Origin: Gloeobacter violaceus PCC 7421
GTDB lineage: Bacteria > Cyanobacteriota > Cyanobacteriia > Gloeobacterales > Gloeobacteraceae
Reading direction: 5' to 3'
DNA length: 64,000 nucleotides
Assembly: GCF_000011385.1 (NCBI RefSeq)
Contig: NC_005125.1
Location: 1,860,001-1,924,000 of the forward strand
Shown here: positions 53,849 to 63,222 of the stretch, in pieces
How positions within the stretch are numbered: the first letter of the stretch is position 1
Layout: each line of letters begins with the position of its first letter
Position numbers and translations under genes: made by a program
Notes under the pieces: model-generated
What the model was told of the DNA's origin: nothing
Databases searched by the model: none
The model's input: only the letters and a program-made list of their open reading frames with translations

Positions 53849-55879
53849 CTAACTTTCGGACGACGAGGCGAGGGCCGGCCGCTCGTAGCGGTACCGGTAG
53901 GACCCCTTGGCCGATTCGCCGCCGTTGATGACCAGGTGAACGCTGCTGCCAAAGCGCTGCAGGGCGGCGAGGCTGGCGTTCACCTCGTCGCGATTGCTCA
54001 CTCCCGGACGGACCACAAACAGCACGTTGCCGATGGCCGCCGCGATGAGCTTCGTTTCGGCCACGAGATCCTCGGGGGCGGTATCGATGAGGACGTAGTC
54101 GTAGCCCCCGGCACTTTCCAATTCGCTCAGGTAGCGGCTGAAATGGCCCCGGGCGATGTACTCTCCGACGCTGGTGCGCTCATCCGGGCGGCCGGCCGGC
54201 AGAAAGCTCAGCGACGGGGCAAGGGCTACCGGCTCGCTTCCCGGTCCCACCTGCAGCTTGCGGCCGAGGCCCGCCTGGCGAAAGTCGGCGTCGACCACCA
54301 GCACCCGAAAACCCAATTCGCGCAAAGCTTTTGCCAGCCCCAGGGTGACGGTGGTTTTGCCTTCGCCGGTATTGGCGCTGGTGATCATCAACCGCCGCGC
54401 GGGCAAAGGCAACAGGCTGACCACCGAGGCGAGCTGCCGAAACTCCTCGGCTTCGGCGGCGCTGAGGGCGGCGTCTTTGAGTTTGGGGATGCGGCCCAGC
54501 ACCGGCAGACCGGTACTGTCCAGTTCGCGCACACCGAGCATCGGGTTGCGCCGCTCCAGCCACAGCGCCAGGGCGATGCTGCCTGAAAGCATCGCCACCA
54601 GCCCTCCGACGGCGACCAGCAGCCCCGAAGGAGAAGGTTTGGAATCGACCGAGGGCGCGTCGAGAATCTGTACGTTCGGATAGGCGTCGAAGGCGTTGAC
54701 TTTGGCCTGCTGCACCTGAGCGACCAGACCCCGGTAAATCCCCTCGGCAATCTCATAGCGCCGCTGCAACTCCTTCAGCCGGCTTTGCTGGGGAGCGAGG
54801 GTGCGCAGGCGTTCTTCGAGGGAAGCGGCTTTTTCGCCGATGCGGGCCGCCTGGTTGGTGAGGGCGCCATTTTCGGCCTGCGACTGCACCAGTTGCAATA
54901 TCAGGTCGATGCGCGAATCGCGGTAGCTGTTGCCCCCGAGTGAAACGTTCACTTTGCTCGCGTCGGGTACGATGCTGCCGACTTGCTGCTTGATTTTGCC
55001 CAACAGTTCCTCGCGCTGGAGCTCGAGCGATTTGACGCGCAGGTTCTTGCCGGTGTAGAGTCCCCGCGCCTGGGCCAGTTGCGATTCGATGTCGGCAAGG
55101 CGTTGGCGCAGGGCTTGAAGACCTTTGTCCTCCCCTAAATTGAGGGCGGCGGTGGCGCGGCGCAGGTCCATGCCGACCGCCTGCTCGAGGGCCGTCGCCC
55201 GCCGGGCGGCGGCTTCGGCCTGAGCGAGGGTGAGCGTCTGGGTCGAGCGCAGGGAATTGAGGGTCTCGACGATCCCGCGGGTCTGATCGTCGGCGTTGAC
55301 CAACCCGGTGCGCCGCTGGTAGCCGTAAAGCTCCACCTGGGCGGTTTGTAGATTGTTTTGGGCCTTAGCCGTTTCCACCCGGCTAAATTCGTCGCGCCGC
55401 CGGGCATCGTCGAGGCGCAGGGCGTTGAGGCGCGTCTGGTAAGACTGGAGCACCCATTCGGCACGCTGCTGGGCCAGTTCGGGACTCGAACCTTTGGCCT
55501 CCAACTGCACGATGGTCGATTGATCGCCAGGTTTGCCTTTGAACAACTTGCCGTAGGTGTCAAGGCGGGTGAATTTCTCGGTGCGCTCGGGGTCTTTTTG
55601 CCAGACCGGGCGCAGCACATCGCTGCTCAATAGAATGTTGGACTGGATGCTGGTGGGGTTGAGTTCGTTGGAAAACGGCAGCCCCTGCTGCTGGATGTTG
55701 CCCAAGGGTCCGAGATTCGCACTGAGGTTGCTGCTGGCGTTGGGCAAGATGAGCTGAGCCGAGGCGGTCCAGGTGCGCGGATAAAACACGGCGATCCCGA
55801 CGGTGGCGGCCAACAATACGGTGTTGAGGGCCAGCAACGGCCGCCAGTGCCGACGTCCGATTGCAACGATACTGCTCAT
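53849..55879 (-). CDS. Chain-length regulator with cytoplasmic tyrosine kinase (Wzc-like)
   Basis: 676 residues. The Wzz domain at the N-terminus begins with a membrane helix (LLALNTVLLAATVGIAVFYPR). A long coiled coil (about 130-380) and a second helix (SGLLVAVGGLVAMLSGSIALAL, about 415-437) follow. The BY-kinase domain carries Walker A ITSANTGEGKTTVTLGLAKAL, Walker A' VLVVDADFRQAGLGR and Walker B DYVLIDTAPED. A short C-terminal tyrosine cluster (SYRYRYERP) is the autophosphorylation tail. No Wzb phosphatase is in the window. It works with the OPX protein just upstream. Confidence 0.9.
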   Translation of the reverse strand: MSSIVAIGRRHWRPLLALNTVLLAATVGIAVFYPRTWTASAQLILPNASSNLSANLGPLGNIQQQGLPFSNELNPTSIQSNILLSSDVLRPVWQKDPERTEKFTRLDTYGKLFKGKPGDQSTIVQLEAKGSSPELAQQRAEWVLQSYQTRLNALRLDDARRRDEFSRVETAKAQNNLQTAQVELYGYQRRTGLVNADDQTRGIVETLNSLRSTQTLTLAQAEAAARRATALEQAVGMDLRRATAALNLGEDKGLQALRQRLADIESQLAQARGLYTGKNLRVKSLELQREELLGKIKQQVGSIVPDASKVNVSLGGNSYRDSRIDLILQLVQSQAENGALTNQAARIGEKAASLEERLRTLAPQQSRLKELQRRYEIAEGIYRGLVAQVQQAKVNAFDAYPNVQILDAPSVDSKPSPSGLLVAVGGLVAMLSGSIALALWLERRNPMLGVRELDSTGLPVLGRIPKLKDAALSAAEAEEFRQLASVVSLLPLPARRLMITSANTGEGKTTVTLGLAKALRELGFRVLVVDADFRQAGLGRKLQVGPGSEPVALAPSLSFLPAGRPDERTSVGEYIARGHFSRYLSELESAGGYDYVLIDTAPEDLVAETKLIAAAIGNVLFVVRPGVSNRDEVNASLAALQRFGSSVHLVINGGESAKGSYRYRYERPALASSSES

Positions 55880-55909
55880 GGCAAAGTTTTCCTCAGGTAC
55901 GGTGGGCGA

Positions 55910-56881
55910 CTAGCGGAACAACCACACAAAAGGCATCAACAAGGGCGAGAGCAGGCTCATGACGCCGCTGGTATTCGCCGTCGAACCGGCGTCGAGCACG
56001 ACCGAGTCGTCCTGCATCAACTTCGGATCGCTGCTGCCGCCCAGCACCTCGGCCATCTCAAAGCTCTTGGCGGTACGCTGACCGCCGGCCGGATCGGTGC
56101 GAATCAGCGTCACCTTGCGCCCCGAGCGCAAAAACGATTCGCCCGAGCCGCCCGCGGCCGTGAGCGCCCCAGCGAGGGTGGTGCCGGGCCGCAGCTTCAC
56201 TGGTCCCGCCGAGCCCGCCGGCAAATCCTGGCCCGAAACGTAGACGGTAATGGTCTCCGGAGCCAGTTGGGTGGGCAGGTTGCTCGCCTCGGACTGTCTC
56301 GGTCCAAGGCTTGCCACGATGATGCGGTCGCCGCCGATGACCGGGGCGTCCTGGCCCGGCGGCAGCTTGATGCGCTTGCCGGCGCGCTCCAGTTCGATGG
56401 CGGTCACATCGGCGTCGGGTCGCACCCCGCCCGCCTCCTTAATGGCGTTGTAGACAGTCCGGGTCGCACCCGGTTCGCTCCCGGCGGTGGAGCGGATCGT
56501 CAGTTGCCCAGGCCGGTAGACCGCACCGGCGACCTCGACGGAGGCGGGGCTCAACGAAACTACGCGCACCGACACATCCGGCACCCGGATGAAGTTCCGC
56601 AGGCGAGCGGTCAGTTCCTCCTGCAGTTCGATCTCCTCCCGTCCTGCCGCCGGTATGCGGCCCAGTTGCGGCACATGGATGGAGCCGTCCGCACCGATGA
56701 GAAACCCGGGATCGGTACCGTCTTTGGCCGAACCGAATTCTTCGCCGTTGGCCACCGCCACCGAGACCCGGTCAAAGGTGCTCAAGGTTGTGGCTTCGGC
56801 CGGTGGTCCGGCAAATCCCAGGCCGCAGAGCGCGAGCCATCCGATACCCAATCGACGCTTGTTCCGGCAAGCGCGTTGCAT
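55910..56881 (-). CDS. Polysaccharide export protein, OPX/Wza-like
   Basis: About 323 residues with signal peptide (WLALCGLGFAGPPAEA). Contains the polysaccharide biosynthesis/export domain (DGSIHVPQLGRIPAAGREEIELQEELTARLRNFIRVPDVSVRVV) and two SLBB-type repeats (VEVAGAVYRPGQLTIRS; TVYVSGQDLPAGS). It ends in a hydrophobic, amphipathic segment (SLLSPLLMPFVWLF). It forms the outer-membrane/periplasmic export channel with the Wzc-like protein. GAGGAA precedes ATG 56881. Confidence 0.87.
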   Translation of the reverse strand: MQRACRNKRRLGIGWLALCGLGFAGPPAEATTLSTFDRVSVAVANGEEFGSAKDGTDPGFLIGADGSIHVPQLGRIPAAGREEIELQEELTARLRNFIRVPDVSVRVVSLSPASVEVAGAVYRPGQLTIRSTAGSEPGATRTVYNAIKEAGGVRPDADVTAIELERAGKRIKLPPGQDAPVIGGDRIIVASLGPRQSEASNLPTQLAPETITVYVSGQDLPAGSAGPVKLRPGTTLAGALTAAGGSGESFLRSGRKVTLIRTDPAGGQRTAKSFEMAEVLGGSSDPKLMQDDSVVLDAGSTANTSGVMSLLSPLLMPFVWLFR

Positions 56882-56928
56882 GGCTTCCTCCTTTGAACTC
56901 TTGCTCAATTCGGACCTAGAGACCTCAG

Positions 56929-58305
56929 TCAGGGGCGTCCGACGCCGATATAGGTCAAGCCCGCCGCCCGAGCGGCGGCGGCGTCGAGACAGTTGCGCCC
57001 GTCAATGAGAATGGGCTGGCGCAGGCGACGGCGCAATACACTCAGATCAATCTCGCTGTAGAGCGGCCATTCGGTCATCACCACCAGGGCATCCGCCTGG
57101 GCTGCAGCCGCGAGTGGGTCGGCCGCCACCTGCATTTCCGGCAGCTGTTCGCGCGCCCGCTCGCTGGGTACGACCGGATCGTGCGCCACCACCCGGCAAC
57201 CCAGGGCGACGAGCTGCTCGGCCACCTCAAGCGCCGGTGCGCAGCGAATGTCATCGGTGTGGGGTTTGAAGGCCAATCCCCAAATCGCCACCGTCCGCCC
57301 CTTGAGGATGCGCAATTCCCGCTGCAGCTTCTCGACGACGCTCTGCTTCTGCGCCTCATTGACGGAGAGGGTCGCTTTGAGCAGCGCGCACTCGTAGCCG
57401 TACTCCCGGCCGGTACTGACCAGGGCTGAGACATCTTTTGGAAAGCACGAGCCGCCCCAGCCCGCCCCAGCGTTCAAAAACGCCCGACCGATGCGCTTGT
57501 CGAGGCCGATGGCCTCGGCCACCTGCTGTACATCGGCGCCGACGCGCTCACAGATGTTGGCCATTTCGTTGACAAAGGAAATCTTCGTGGCCAGGAAGGC
57601 GTTGGCGGCGTACTTGATCATCTCGGCGGAGGCGAGGTCGGTCACCACCAGCGGCAAGGCCCTACCCAGCGGTTCGGGCGCAATCCAGTGGGCATACAGT
57701 TCGCGCATCACAGCCACGGCCTGCTCACATTCTGCCCCGATCACGATGCGGTCGGGATTGAAGGTGTCCCAGACCGCCGACCCTTCGCGCAAAAATTCGG
57801 GGTTGCTCACCACATCGAAGGCGGGCTCGACCGGATGGGCAGTACTCACTCCCGGCGCACCGACCACCGTCGCTCCTTCCAGTTGCCGCGCTCCCTCTTC
57901 GACGAGCATCCGCACCCAGTTGCCCGACCCGACCGGGACGGTCGACTTGTTCACAATCACTCGGTAGCTCCCATCGAGGTGGCTGCCGATACCCCGGGCC
58001 ACCGCCCGCACCGCCGTCAGATCCGGCGAGCCGTCCGCACGCGATGGGGTACCGACGGTAATGAAGATGATTTCGCTGCCACGCGCCACCTCCGCCAGAT
58101 CCGCCGTAAATTCGAGCGATCCGTTCGCGCTGGTACGCTGAACGATATCCTCCAGACCGGGTTCGTGGATCGGAATCACCCCGCGGCGTAGACGCTCGAT
58201 TTTGAGCGCATCGTTGTCCATGCAGCGCACCCGATGGCCCACTGCAGCCAGACAGGCGCCCGTGACCAGACCGACATACCCGGTACCGATGACTCCGACT
58301 CTCAT
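56929..58305 (-). CDS. UDP-glucose 6-dehydrogenase
   Basis: About 458 residues. Oxidises UDP-glucose to UDP-glucuronate with two NAD+. Visible motifs: the NAD-binding GVIGTGYVGLVTGACLAAVGH at the N-terminus, FVNEMANICERVGAD, and the catalytic GWGGSCFPKDVSAL with the nucleophile Cys; C-terminal WGLAFKPHTDDIR. It supplies an acidic sugar to the locus. It is the first gene of the minus-strand polysaccharide block. AGGAAG precedes ATG 58305. Confidence 0.93.
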   Translation of the reverse strand: MRVGVIGTGYVGLVTGACLAAVGHRVRCMDNDALKIERLRRGVIPIHEPGLEDIVQRTSANGSLEFTADLAEVARGSEIIFITVGTPSRADGSPDLTAVRAVARGIGSHLDGSYRVIVNKSTVPVGSGNWVRMLVEEGARQLEGATVVGAPGVSTAHPVEPAFDVVSNPEFLREGSAVWDTFNPDRIVIGAECEQAVAVMRELYAHWIAPEPLGRALPLVVTDLASAEMIKYAANAFLATKISFVNEMANICERVGADVQQVAEAIGLDKRIGRAFLNAGAGWGGSCFPKDVSALVSTGREYGYECALLKATLSVNEAQKQSVVEKLQRELRILKGRTVAIWGLAFKPHTDDIRCAPALEVAEQLVALGCRVVAHDPVVPSERAREQLPEMQVAADPLAAAAQADALVVMTEWPLYSEIDLSVLRRRLRQPILIDGRNCLDAAAARAAGLTYIGVGRP

Positions 58306-59019
58306 GCGATTGCTTCCTGTGTGATTTAGCAAAGTCCGGACCCGCCCGGGGAGCGCTCGTCAGCCCCCCCCCCACGTCTTTGCCGGCGGGGGCAAGGCAC
58401 AGCCTCACCGCTTTTACTTCCACCCCCCCCACTGCTCAAAAGACAGATCACCCCCATCTCTGGGGAACCGTTCAAGCGCACTCACAGGTGTCGTCTCGAG
58501 CAGACCCGAAGCAGCCGCCGGTAGGCGGCCAAGGTCGGTAGGTTGTGGAGTCTTAATACATTTCAACAAACGCAACATAGTCGACCGCGCCTGTATCATT
58601 CGGTATCGAAAACTACTTTTTAAACAAAAAAGCCTCGTACCTCGATCGACAAATGTAGCTTTGTTGGTAACGGAGCACCATTTTCGATATTGGCGACATC
58701 CATGGCTGGAAATGCCCGATTTCAGGGCAATGCAAGCTTTGTGTTCGATGAACCACAGCATCGACACTGTAGCGGGACTGACCTACAACGGCCTATTTTC
58801 GTGAAGCAGATAACGCTTTAGCCCAATAGCCGAGACTTGCCAGCCACGGGAGCCGCCTGTGCTCCTCGCCCCAGGCGGAGGTAAACCCAAATAAAATACA
58901 GTAAATCGACCAAAATTAAGTAGTTTAAATAGTGACCGGGAGTTCGGTAGACAGGCGCTGATTTCTCCGGATTTATACTTATGAATCGAGAGCGCGCGGA
59001 CTTGTGTAGCTTTCCTACC
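58306..59019. other. Non-coding region with poly-C tracts
   Basis: No gene I can support. It includes runs of ten C (58364-58373) and eight C (58423-58430), a hairpin-like CCGCCTG...CAGGCGG near 58853-58885, and an A/T-rich stretch around 58890-58935. It should carry the promoter for the ugd-first polysaccharide operon (minus) and the LuxR-type gene (plus). Confidence 0.5.
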
Positions 59020-59039
59020 GGAGAATAGCGCTATTCTCC
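59020..59039. promoter_or_regulatory. Perfect 20-bp palindrome upstream of LuxR-type gene
   Basis: GGAGAATAGCGCTATTCTCC reads the same on both strands without spacer, 35 bp before the GTG start of the LuxR-type HTH gene. LuxR/NarL-type regulators bind dyad sites of about this length, so autoregulation by the adjacent protein is plausible. No promoter boxes could be confirmed. Confidence 0.6.
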
Positions 59040-59074
59040 AGCAGGACATTGGGGTTACGGCCGCTTCTCCCCCG

Positions 59075-59299
59075 GTGCGATCCCAGCCGCCGCCCGCTGC
59101 CCTGACGGCCCTGACTCCCCGCGAGCGGCAGGTCTCGGGACTGATCGCCCGGGGAGCGAGCAACGCCGAGATTGCCAGGTCGCTCTACATCTCAGAAGGA
59201 ACGGTGAAGTTCCACATCACCAAGATCCTCAGCCGGCTCGGGGTGCGCGACCGCACCCAGGCGGCGATTCTGGCCAACGCCTGTGCCGAGTGGCTTTGA
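59075..59299 (+). CDS. Stand-alone LuxR-type HTH transcriptional regulator
   Basis: 74 residues, essentially only the LuxR/NarL HTH: LTPRERQVSGLIARGASNAEIARSLYISEGTVKFHITKILSRLGVRDRTQAAI. No REC domain, and the frame upstream gives no start, so it is a genuinely short protein (or one that lost its receiver). Cyanobacteria have such small LuxR proteins (for example redox-responsive PedR); one Cys is present in ILANACAEWL, but membership is not shown. It may bind the palindrome at 59020-59039. Confidence 0.75.
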   Translation: MRSQPPPAALTALTPRERQVSGLIARGASNAEIARSLYISEGTVKFHITKILSRLGVRDRTQAAILANACAEWL

Positions 59300-59407
59300 A
59301 GGTTCCCAGCTGCAAAGGACAGGTACAGACCTGCGCATCCGACTTGCGAGGGAAGCGTCCGCCCTACCGGCTGTGCGATGTTCATGACAATCGAGTAGGG
59401 CCACACC

Positions 59408-59776
59408 ATGGAAAGCCAGAAGGACACCACCAAAGTCGACCTCACCTCCGCCTACGAACAAGCCCAGGAACTGGCCCAACCGGCCGAGGCGCCTGCCGCA
59501 ACCGCCGAGCCCACGCCGGAAGCCGGTATCCTGGCGGTGGACGAGGGTCTCACCGAGCAGGGCAAACTGGTGCAGAGCGTGGTTGCCGGTGAAGCCGAGC
59601 AACCCGACAATCTTGGCGAAGGCCAGTCCAGCGATCTAGCCCCCGAGGTCGAAAACGCTGCGGAGCCCGACGAAGTCGATTCACCGCTGGAGCGCTTCGG
59701 CGGGCCGAATGCCGATGAAGAGATCCTCAATGAACCTGTCGATGAAGAACCGCGGGACGAGACCTCGGCGGGTTAA
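59408..59776 (+). CDS. Acidic hypothetical protein, 122 residues
   Basis: Not recognised. Very rich in Glu, Asp, Pro, Ala, with no signal peptide or helix; probably disordered (PAEAPAATAEPTPEAG; EVENAAEPDEVDSP). The ATG at 59408 has no strong ribosome binding site. It lies between the LuxR-type gene and the GNAT gene, same strand. Confidence 0.5.
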   Translation: MESQKDTTKVDLTSAYEQAQELAQPAEAPAATAEPTPEAGILAVDEGLTEQGKLVQSVVAGEAEQPDNLGEGQSSDLAPEVENAAEPDEVDSPLERFGGPNADEEILNEPVDEEPRDETSAG

Positions 59777-59850
59777 GCCCTCCGGCGGGGGGCGGTGTCG
59801 GCATCGGGCAATGTGGGACAATCGGTTGCAGTCTTCTGCCGAAACCGGCG

Positions 59851-60411
59851 ATGCCAGCTTTTGACTTTGGTCCCTTTCCTGTTCTCAAAACCGAGCGGTT
59901 GCTTCTGCGGGAGGTGGTGCCGAGGGACGCGCAGGCGATCTTCGCCATCCGCAGCGATTACGAGGCGACCCGCTACAACATCGGCAGGGCGTACACGGGC
60001 CTGGATCAAGCGCGCGGCTTGATCGAAGACATCGCCGCCGGCTATGCCACCGGCAGTGAACTGCGCTGGGGAATCACTTTCGTCGGGCAAGAACGGGTGA
60101 TCGGTATGGCCGGTTTCAATTATTGGTCCCCAGGGGACCGCCGCGCTTCGATCGGTTTCGATCTGGCGCGGGAATTCTGGGGGAAGGGGATCATGGCGGA
60201 GGCGCTGCAGGCAATCTTGCGGTTCGGTTTTGAATCGATGGCCCTCAACCGCATCGAAGCCGACACCAGCGCCGCCAATGCCGCCTCGAGCCGGCTGTTG
60301 TCCCGGCTCGGTTTTCGCCTCGAAGGCTGCCAGCGCGAACAGTATTTCCAAGAAGGCCGCTTCCACGATCTGCTAATCTTCGCCCTGCTGCGCCGGGAGT
60401 TTGGCCCTTGA
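59851..60411 (+). CDS. GNAT family N-acetyltransferase (RimJ/RimL-like)
   Basis: 186 residues. The N-terminus FGPFPVLKTERLLLREVVPRDAQAIFAIR is typical of the RimJ/RimL branch, followed by VIGMAGFNYWSPGDRRASIGFDLAREFWGKGIMAEALQAILRFGF (acetyl-CoA-binding motif A) and LNRIEADTSAANAASSRLLSRLGFRLEG. Likely acetylates a protein N-terminus or small amine; the substrate is unknown. The next gene starts within a few bases. Confidence 0.88.
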   Translation: MPAFDFGPFPVLKTERLLLREVVPRDAQAIFAIRSDYEATRYNIGRAYTGLDQARGLIEDIAAGYATGSELRWGITFVGQERVIGMAGFNYWSPGDRRASIGFDLAREFWGKGIMAEALQAILRFGFESMALNRIEADTSAANAASSRLLSRLGFRLEGCQREQYFQEGRFHDLLIFALLRREFGP

Positions 60412-60413
60412 GC

Positions 60414-61448
60414 ATGGAGCGTCTCCGGGGAGTCTGGCTGACAAACGTCGGTAGCCGCGTGCTGCACTCGCGCGAAGCGATCGTCCGGGCGATGGACCTG
60501 CTTGCCCAAACCGGCTTCAACGCGGTCTTCCCCGTGGTCTGGAACAAAGGTTTCACCCTCTACCCGAGTCGGATCATGCTGGAACTCTTCGGCATCGAGA
60601 TCGATCCGCTCTACGCCGAAGCAAAACGCGACCCGCTTGCGGAGGTGATCGAAGCGGCGGGGCGGGCGGGAATCCGGATGGTGATCCCCTGGTTCGAGTA
60701 CGGCTTTGCCAGTTCGCCGCGCTCCGACGGCGGCCATATTTTACTCACCCGGCCCGCGTGGACGGCCCGGGTGAGCGGCGGAGCGCCGCTGGTCAAAAAC
60801 GGTCTGGTCTGGATGAACGCCCTCGACCCCGAGGTGCAGAATTTCGTTCTCAGCCTGATGCTGGAGGTGGCGACGCACTACGACATCGTGGGAGTCCAGG
60901 GGGACGACCGCCTGCCTGCCCTGCCGGTTGAAGGGGGCTACGACCCGCGCACTGTCGAGCTGTTTCGCGAGACCACCGGCAGTGATCCTCCCGGGTGGGC
61001 GAGTGAGCCGGGTTGGGTGCAATGGCGGGCAGACAGGCTCACGGAATTTCTAGGAAGGCTATACACACAGATCAAATCCGTTCGGCCGGAATTGCTGCTT
61101 TCCCTGGCTCCGAGCGTCTACCCCTTCAGCTTGAACCACTACCTGCAGGATGTGGCCGAGTGGGCGCGGCGGGGTTGGTTCGACCTGCTCCATCCCCAGG
61201 TCTACCGCGAAAACTTCGGCCAGTACCGGCGGGAGATCGACAGGTTCAAACGGGATTTTCCACCCGAGGCGACGGGCCGGATCGCACCGGGGATCGCCTT
61301 CAAGGCCAACGGTGTCGAGATCGGCGTCGACGATGTGCGCAGGCGCATTGCCCTCAATTGCGAGCGGGGATTGGGGGGGGAAGTGTTTTTTTACTTCGAC
61401 GGATTGTGTGCGAACGATGGGCGAATGGTCAAGGCTTTTCGAGACTGA
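60414..61448 (+). CDS. GHL10/DUF187-type glycoside hydrolase-like protein
   Basis: About 344 residues. Starts with LRGVWLTNVGSRVLHSREAIVRAMDLLAQTGFNAVFPVVWNKGFTLY, the hallmark of GHL10 TIM barrels, with IPWFEYGF, WMNALDPEVQNFVLSLMLEV, GVQGDDRLPALP, LSLAPSVYPFSLNHYLQDV, and DLLHPQVYRENFGQYRREID. Such proteins are often found in cyanobacteria; the substrate is unknown. No signal peptide is visible. The ATG at 60414 is chosen over a TTG at 60408 that overlaps the GNAT stop. Confidence 0.85.
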   Translation: MERLRGVWLTNVGSRVLHSREAIVRAMDLLAQTGFNAVFPVVWNKGFTLYPSRIMLELFGIEIDPLYAEAKRDPLAEVIEAAGRAGIRMVIPWFEYGFASSPRSDGGHILLTRPAWTARVSGGAPLVKNGLVWMNALDPEVQNFVLSLMLEVATHYDIVGVQGDDRLPALPVEGGYDPRTVELFRETTGSDPPGWASEPGWVQWRADRLTEFLGRLYTQIKSVRPELLLSLAPSVYPFSLNHYLQDVAEWARRGWFDLLHPQVYRENFGQYRREIDRFKRDFPPEATGRIAPGIAFKANGVEIGVDDVRRRIALNCERGLGGEVFFYFDGLCANDGRMVKAFRD

Positions 61449-61586
61449 ATGTGAGAATTCGTAAGCATCTGCAAGTTCTTCGGACAGTCCCGCAAGCTTG
61501 AACGCACCTTTGCTTGCACAATCTGCACGAACGCCCCGGCGGCGTACCTTACAGTGGGCTTGTTCTGGTAATCGGGTATCGACAGG

Positions 61587-63128
61587 ATGGCGGCTATGGG
61601 AAAAAGGTGGGTCGCGTTCGGCTTGGGCCTGGCAGGCTCGCTCGCGGCGGTGGCGGCGGTGGCGCAGCAGGTCAATTCGACGGCTTCGGAGCAGTCTTTG
61701 CGGCGGGCAAGGGCGGTGCTCGATGCGGGGATCGAAGCGCTGGGCGGGCCGCAGGTCCTGGAGAAGAGCCGCCGCATCACCCTCAAGGAAGTGGGCCACA
61801 GCCTGAACGCCTACCAGAGCGCGAATCCTGAGCCCCCTTACAGCAAAACCGCCTACGAGGAAGTGACCGTTATCGACTACAAGGACGGCCGATTGTTCAA
61901 TGAACAAAAGTCGGCTTTTCCCGGAATTGTCGTCTGGAACCGGACGATCATCGACGGCCAGAATGGCTACAACCTGGACATGCGGGCCAAAACGGCGGTG
62001 GCGATTGCCGACCCGTCAATTGCCGCCAACCGCGCCATCGTGCGCAAATTGCCCCATTTGCTTTTGCGGGAAGCCCGTAACCGCGTCGATACCTTGCGCT
62101 GGGTCGGAGAAGACGACTTTGGGGGCAAAAAACAGCAGGTGATCACCTACGCCCGCGACGACGGCCGCCAGCTTGCCCTCTACTTCGATGCTCAGACCCG
62201 TTTGCTCACCAAGAGCGATTTTTTGTATACCGACCCGGCGGTGGGCGACTCGCGCTCCGAATTCGTCTATCCGGGCTACCGGGAGGTAGAAGGCGTCAAA
62301 GTGCCCACCGGCCGTTCCTTCTATAACGCCGGCGAGCCGATTCAAACGACCGAGTACACCCAGGTGCAATTCGGCCAGGCGGTGAGCGACGCCCAGGTGG
62401 CGATCCCGGCAAATTTCAATAAGGCCCCCGCCCCGACCCCCGACGGTGAGAAGCTGACCCAACTGGGCGATGGCGTGTATCTTCTCGAAAACGCGGCCCT
62501 CAACTACAACACCCTGTTCGTCGCTTTCGAGGAGTACGTTCTGGTGGTGGACGCCCCCGAGCCGCTGCCCTACTCGGCCCACACCAGCAGGGTCATCGAG
62601 CGGATCAAAAAGACCGTTCCGGGCAAACCAATCCAATATCTGGTGCTTACCCACCACCACGCCGATCATACCGGGGGCGTGCGGACCTATATTGCCGAGG
62701 GCACCACGGTCGTCACCACTCCGGGTAACCGGGGGGCGATCGAAAAGCTGATGGCCGGCCGCTACACCATTGCACCGGATGAGTTTGCCAGGAAGCCCCA
62801 ACCGCTCAAACTCGAAACGATCGAAGGCAAAAAGCGGGTATTCCGAGACGGCAAGCGCATCGTCGAATTCTACGACATCGGTCCCAACCCCCATGCCCAG
62901 GAGATGGTCGTAGCCTGGCTACCCAAAGAAAAAATTCTCTTTCAGGCCGATCTCATCAACGTCAATGCGGGGGGCACCGTTCCCCCCGCCCAGGAGGCGA
63001 CCATCAGCCTTGCCCAGAGGCTGGCACAGTTGGGGATCACCCCAGAGCGCATCGCCTGTGTGCATGGGCGGACGATCACCGCCCAGGAACTGCGCGCTTC
63101 CCTTGTCCAGGCGCGTGACGACGGTTGA
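61587..63128 (+). CDS. Exported metallo-beta-lactamase-fold protein
   Basis: 513 residues. Signal peptide (FGLGLAGSLAAVAAVA). The first ~250 residues are a beta-rich N-terminal domain (ALGGPQVLEKSRRITLKEVGH and later WVGEDDFGGKKQQVITYARDD). The C-terminal MBL domain shows the zinc motif LTHHHADHTGGVRTYIAEG (HxHxDH form), YDIGPNPHAQEMVVAWLPKEKILFQADL. Exported hydrolase, possibly on a lipid or peptide-like substrate; the true substrate is unknown. Confidence 0.82.
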   Translation: MAAMGKRWVAFGLGLAGSLAAVAAVAQQVNSTASEQSLRRARAVLDAGIEALGGPQVLEKSRRITLKEVGHSLNAYQSANPEPPYSKTAYEEVTVIDYKDGRLFNEQKSAFPGIVVWNRTIIDGQNGYNLDMRAKTAVAIADPSIAANRAIVRKLPHLLLREARNRVDTLRWVGEDDFGGKKQQVITYARDDGRQLALYFDAQTRLLTKSDFLYTDPAVGDSRSEFVYPGYREVEGVKVPTGRSFYNAGEPIQTTEYTQVQFGQAVSDAQVAIPANFNKAPAPTPDGEKLTQLGDGVYLLENAALNYNTLFVAFEEYVLVVDAPEPLPYSAHTSRVIERIKKTVPGKPIQYLVLTHHHADHTGGVRTYIAEGTTVVTTPGNRGAIEKLMAGRYTIAPDEFARKPQPLKLETIEGKKRVFRDGKRIVEFYDIGPNPHAQEMVVAWLPKEKILFQADLINVNAGGTVPPAQEATISLAQRLAQLGITPERIACVHGRTITAQELRASLVQARDDG

Positions 63129-63178
63129 AGGCCGCCCCTTGCGCGTTATCGAGCGCATAAGCTTGCAGGCAGTCGGAG

Positions 63179-63200
63179 CGCAGGCTTAGAAAAGCCTGCG
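63179..63200. terminator. Hairpin between convergent genes
   Basis: CGCAGGCTT (63179-63187) pairs with AAGCCTGCG (63192-63200) over an AGAA loop, between the convergent MBL-fold and coiled-coil genes. It has no long T tract, so termination is only probable. Confidence 0.5.
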
Positions 63201-63222
63201 ATTCCTGCGCGCTGCCTCTCCA

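Noticed and set aside
58414-59163. Minus-strand frames of 117 and 126 codons in the region before the LuxR-type gene
   Set aside because: One is antisense to the LuxR-type HTH, the other has no ribosome binding site or recognisable motif; neither has the codon character of neighbours.
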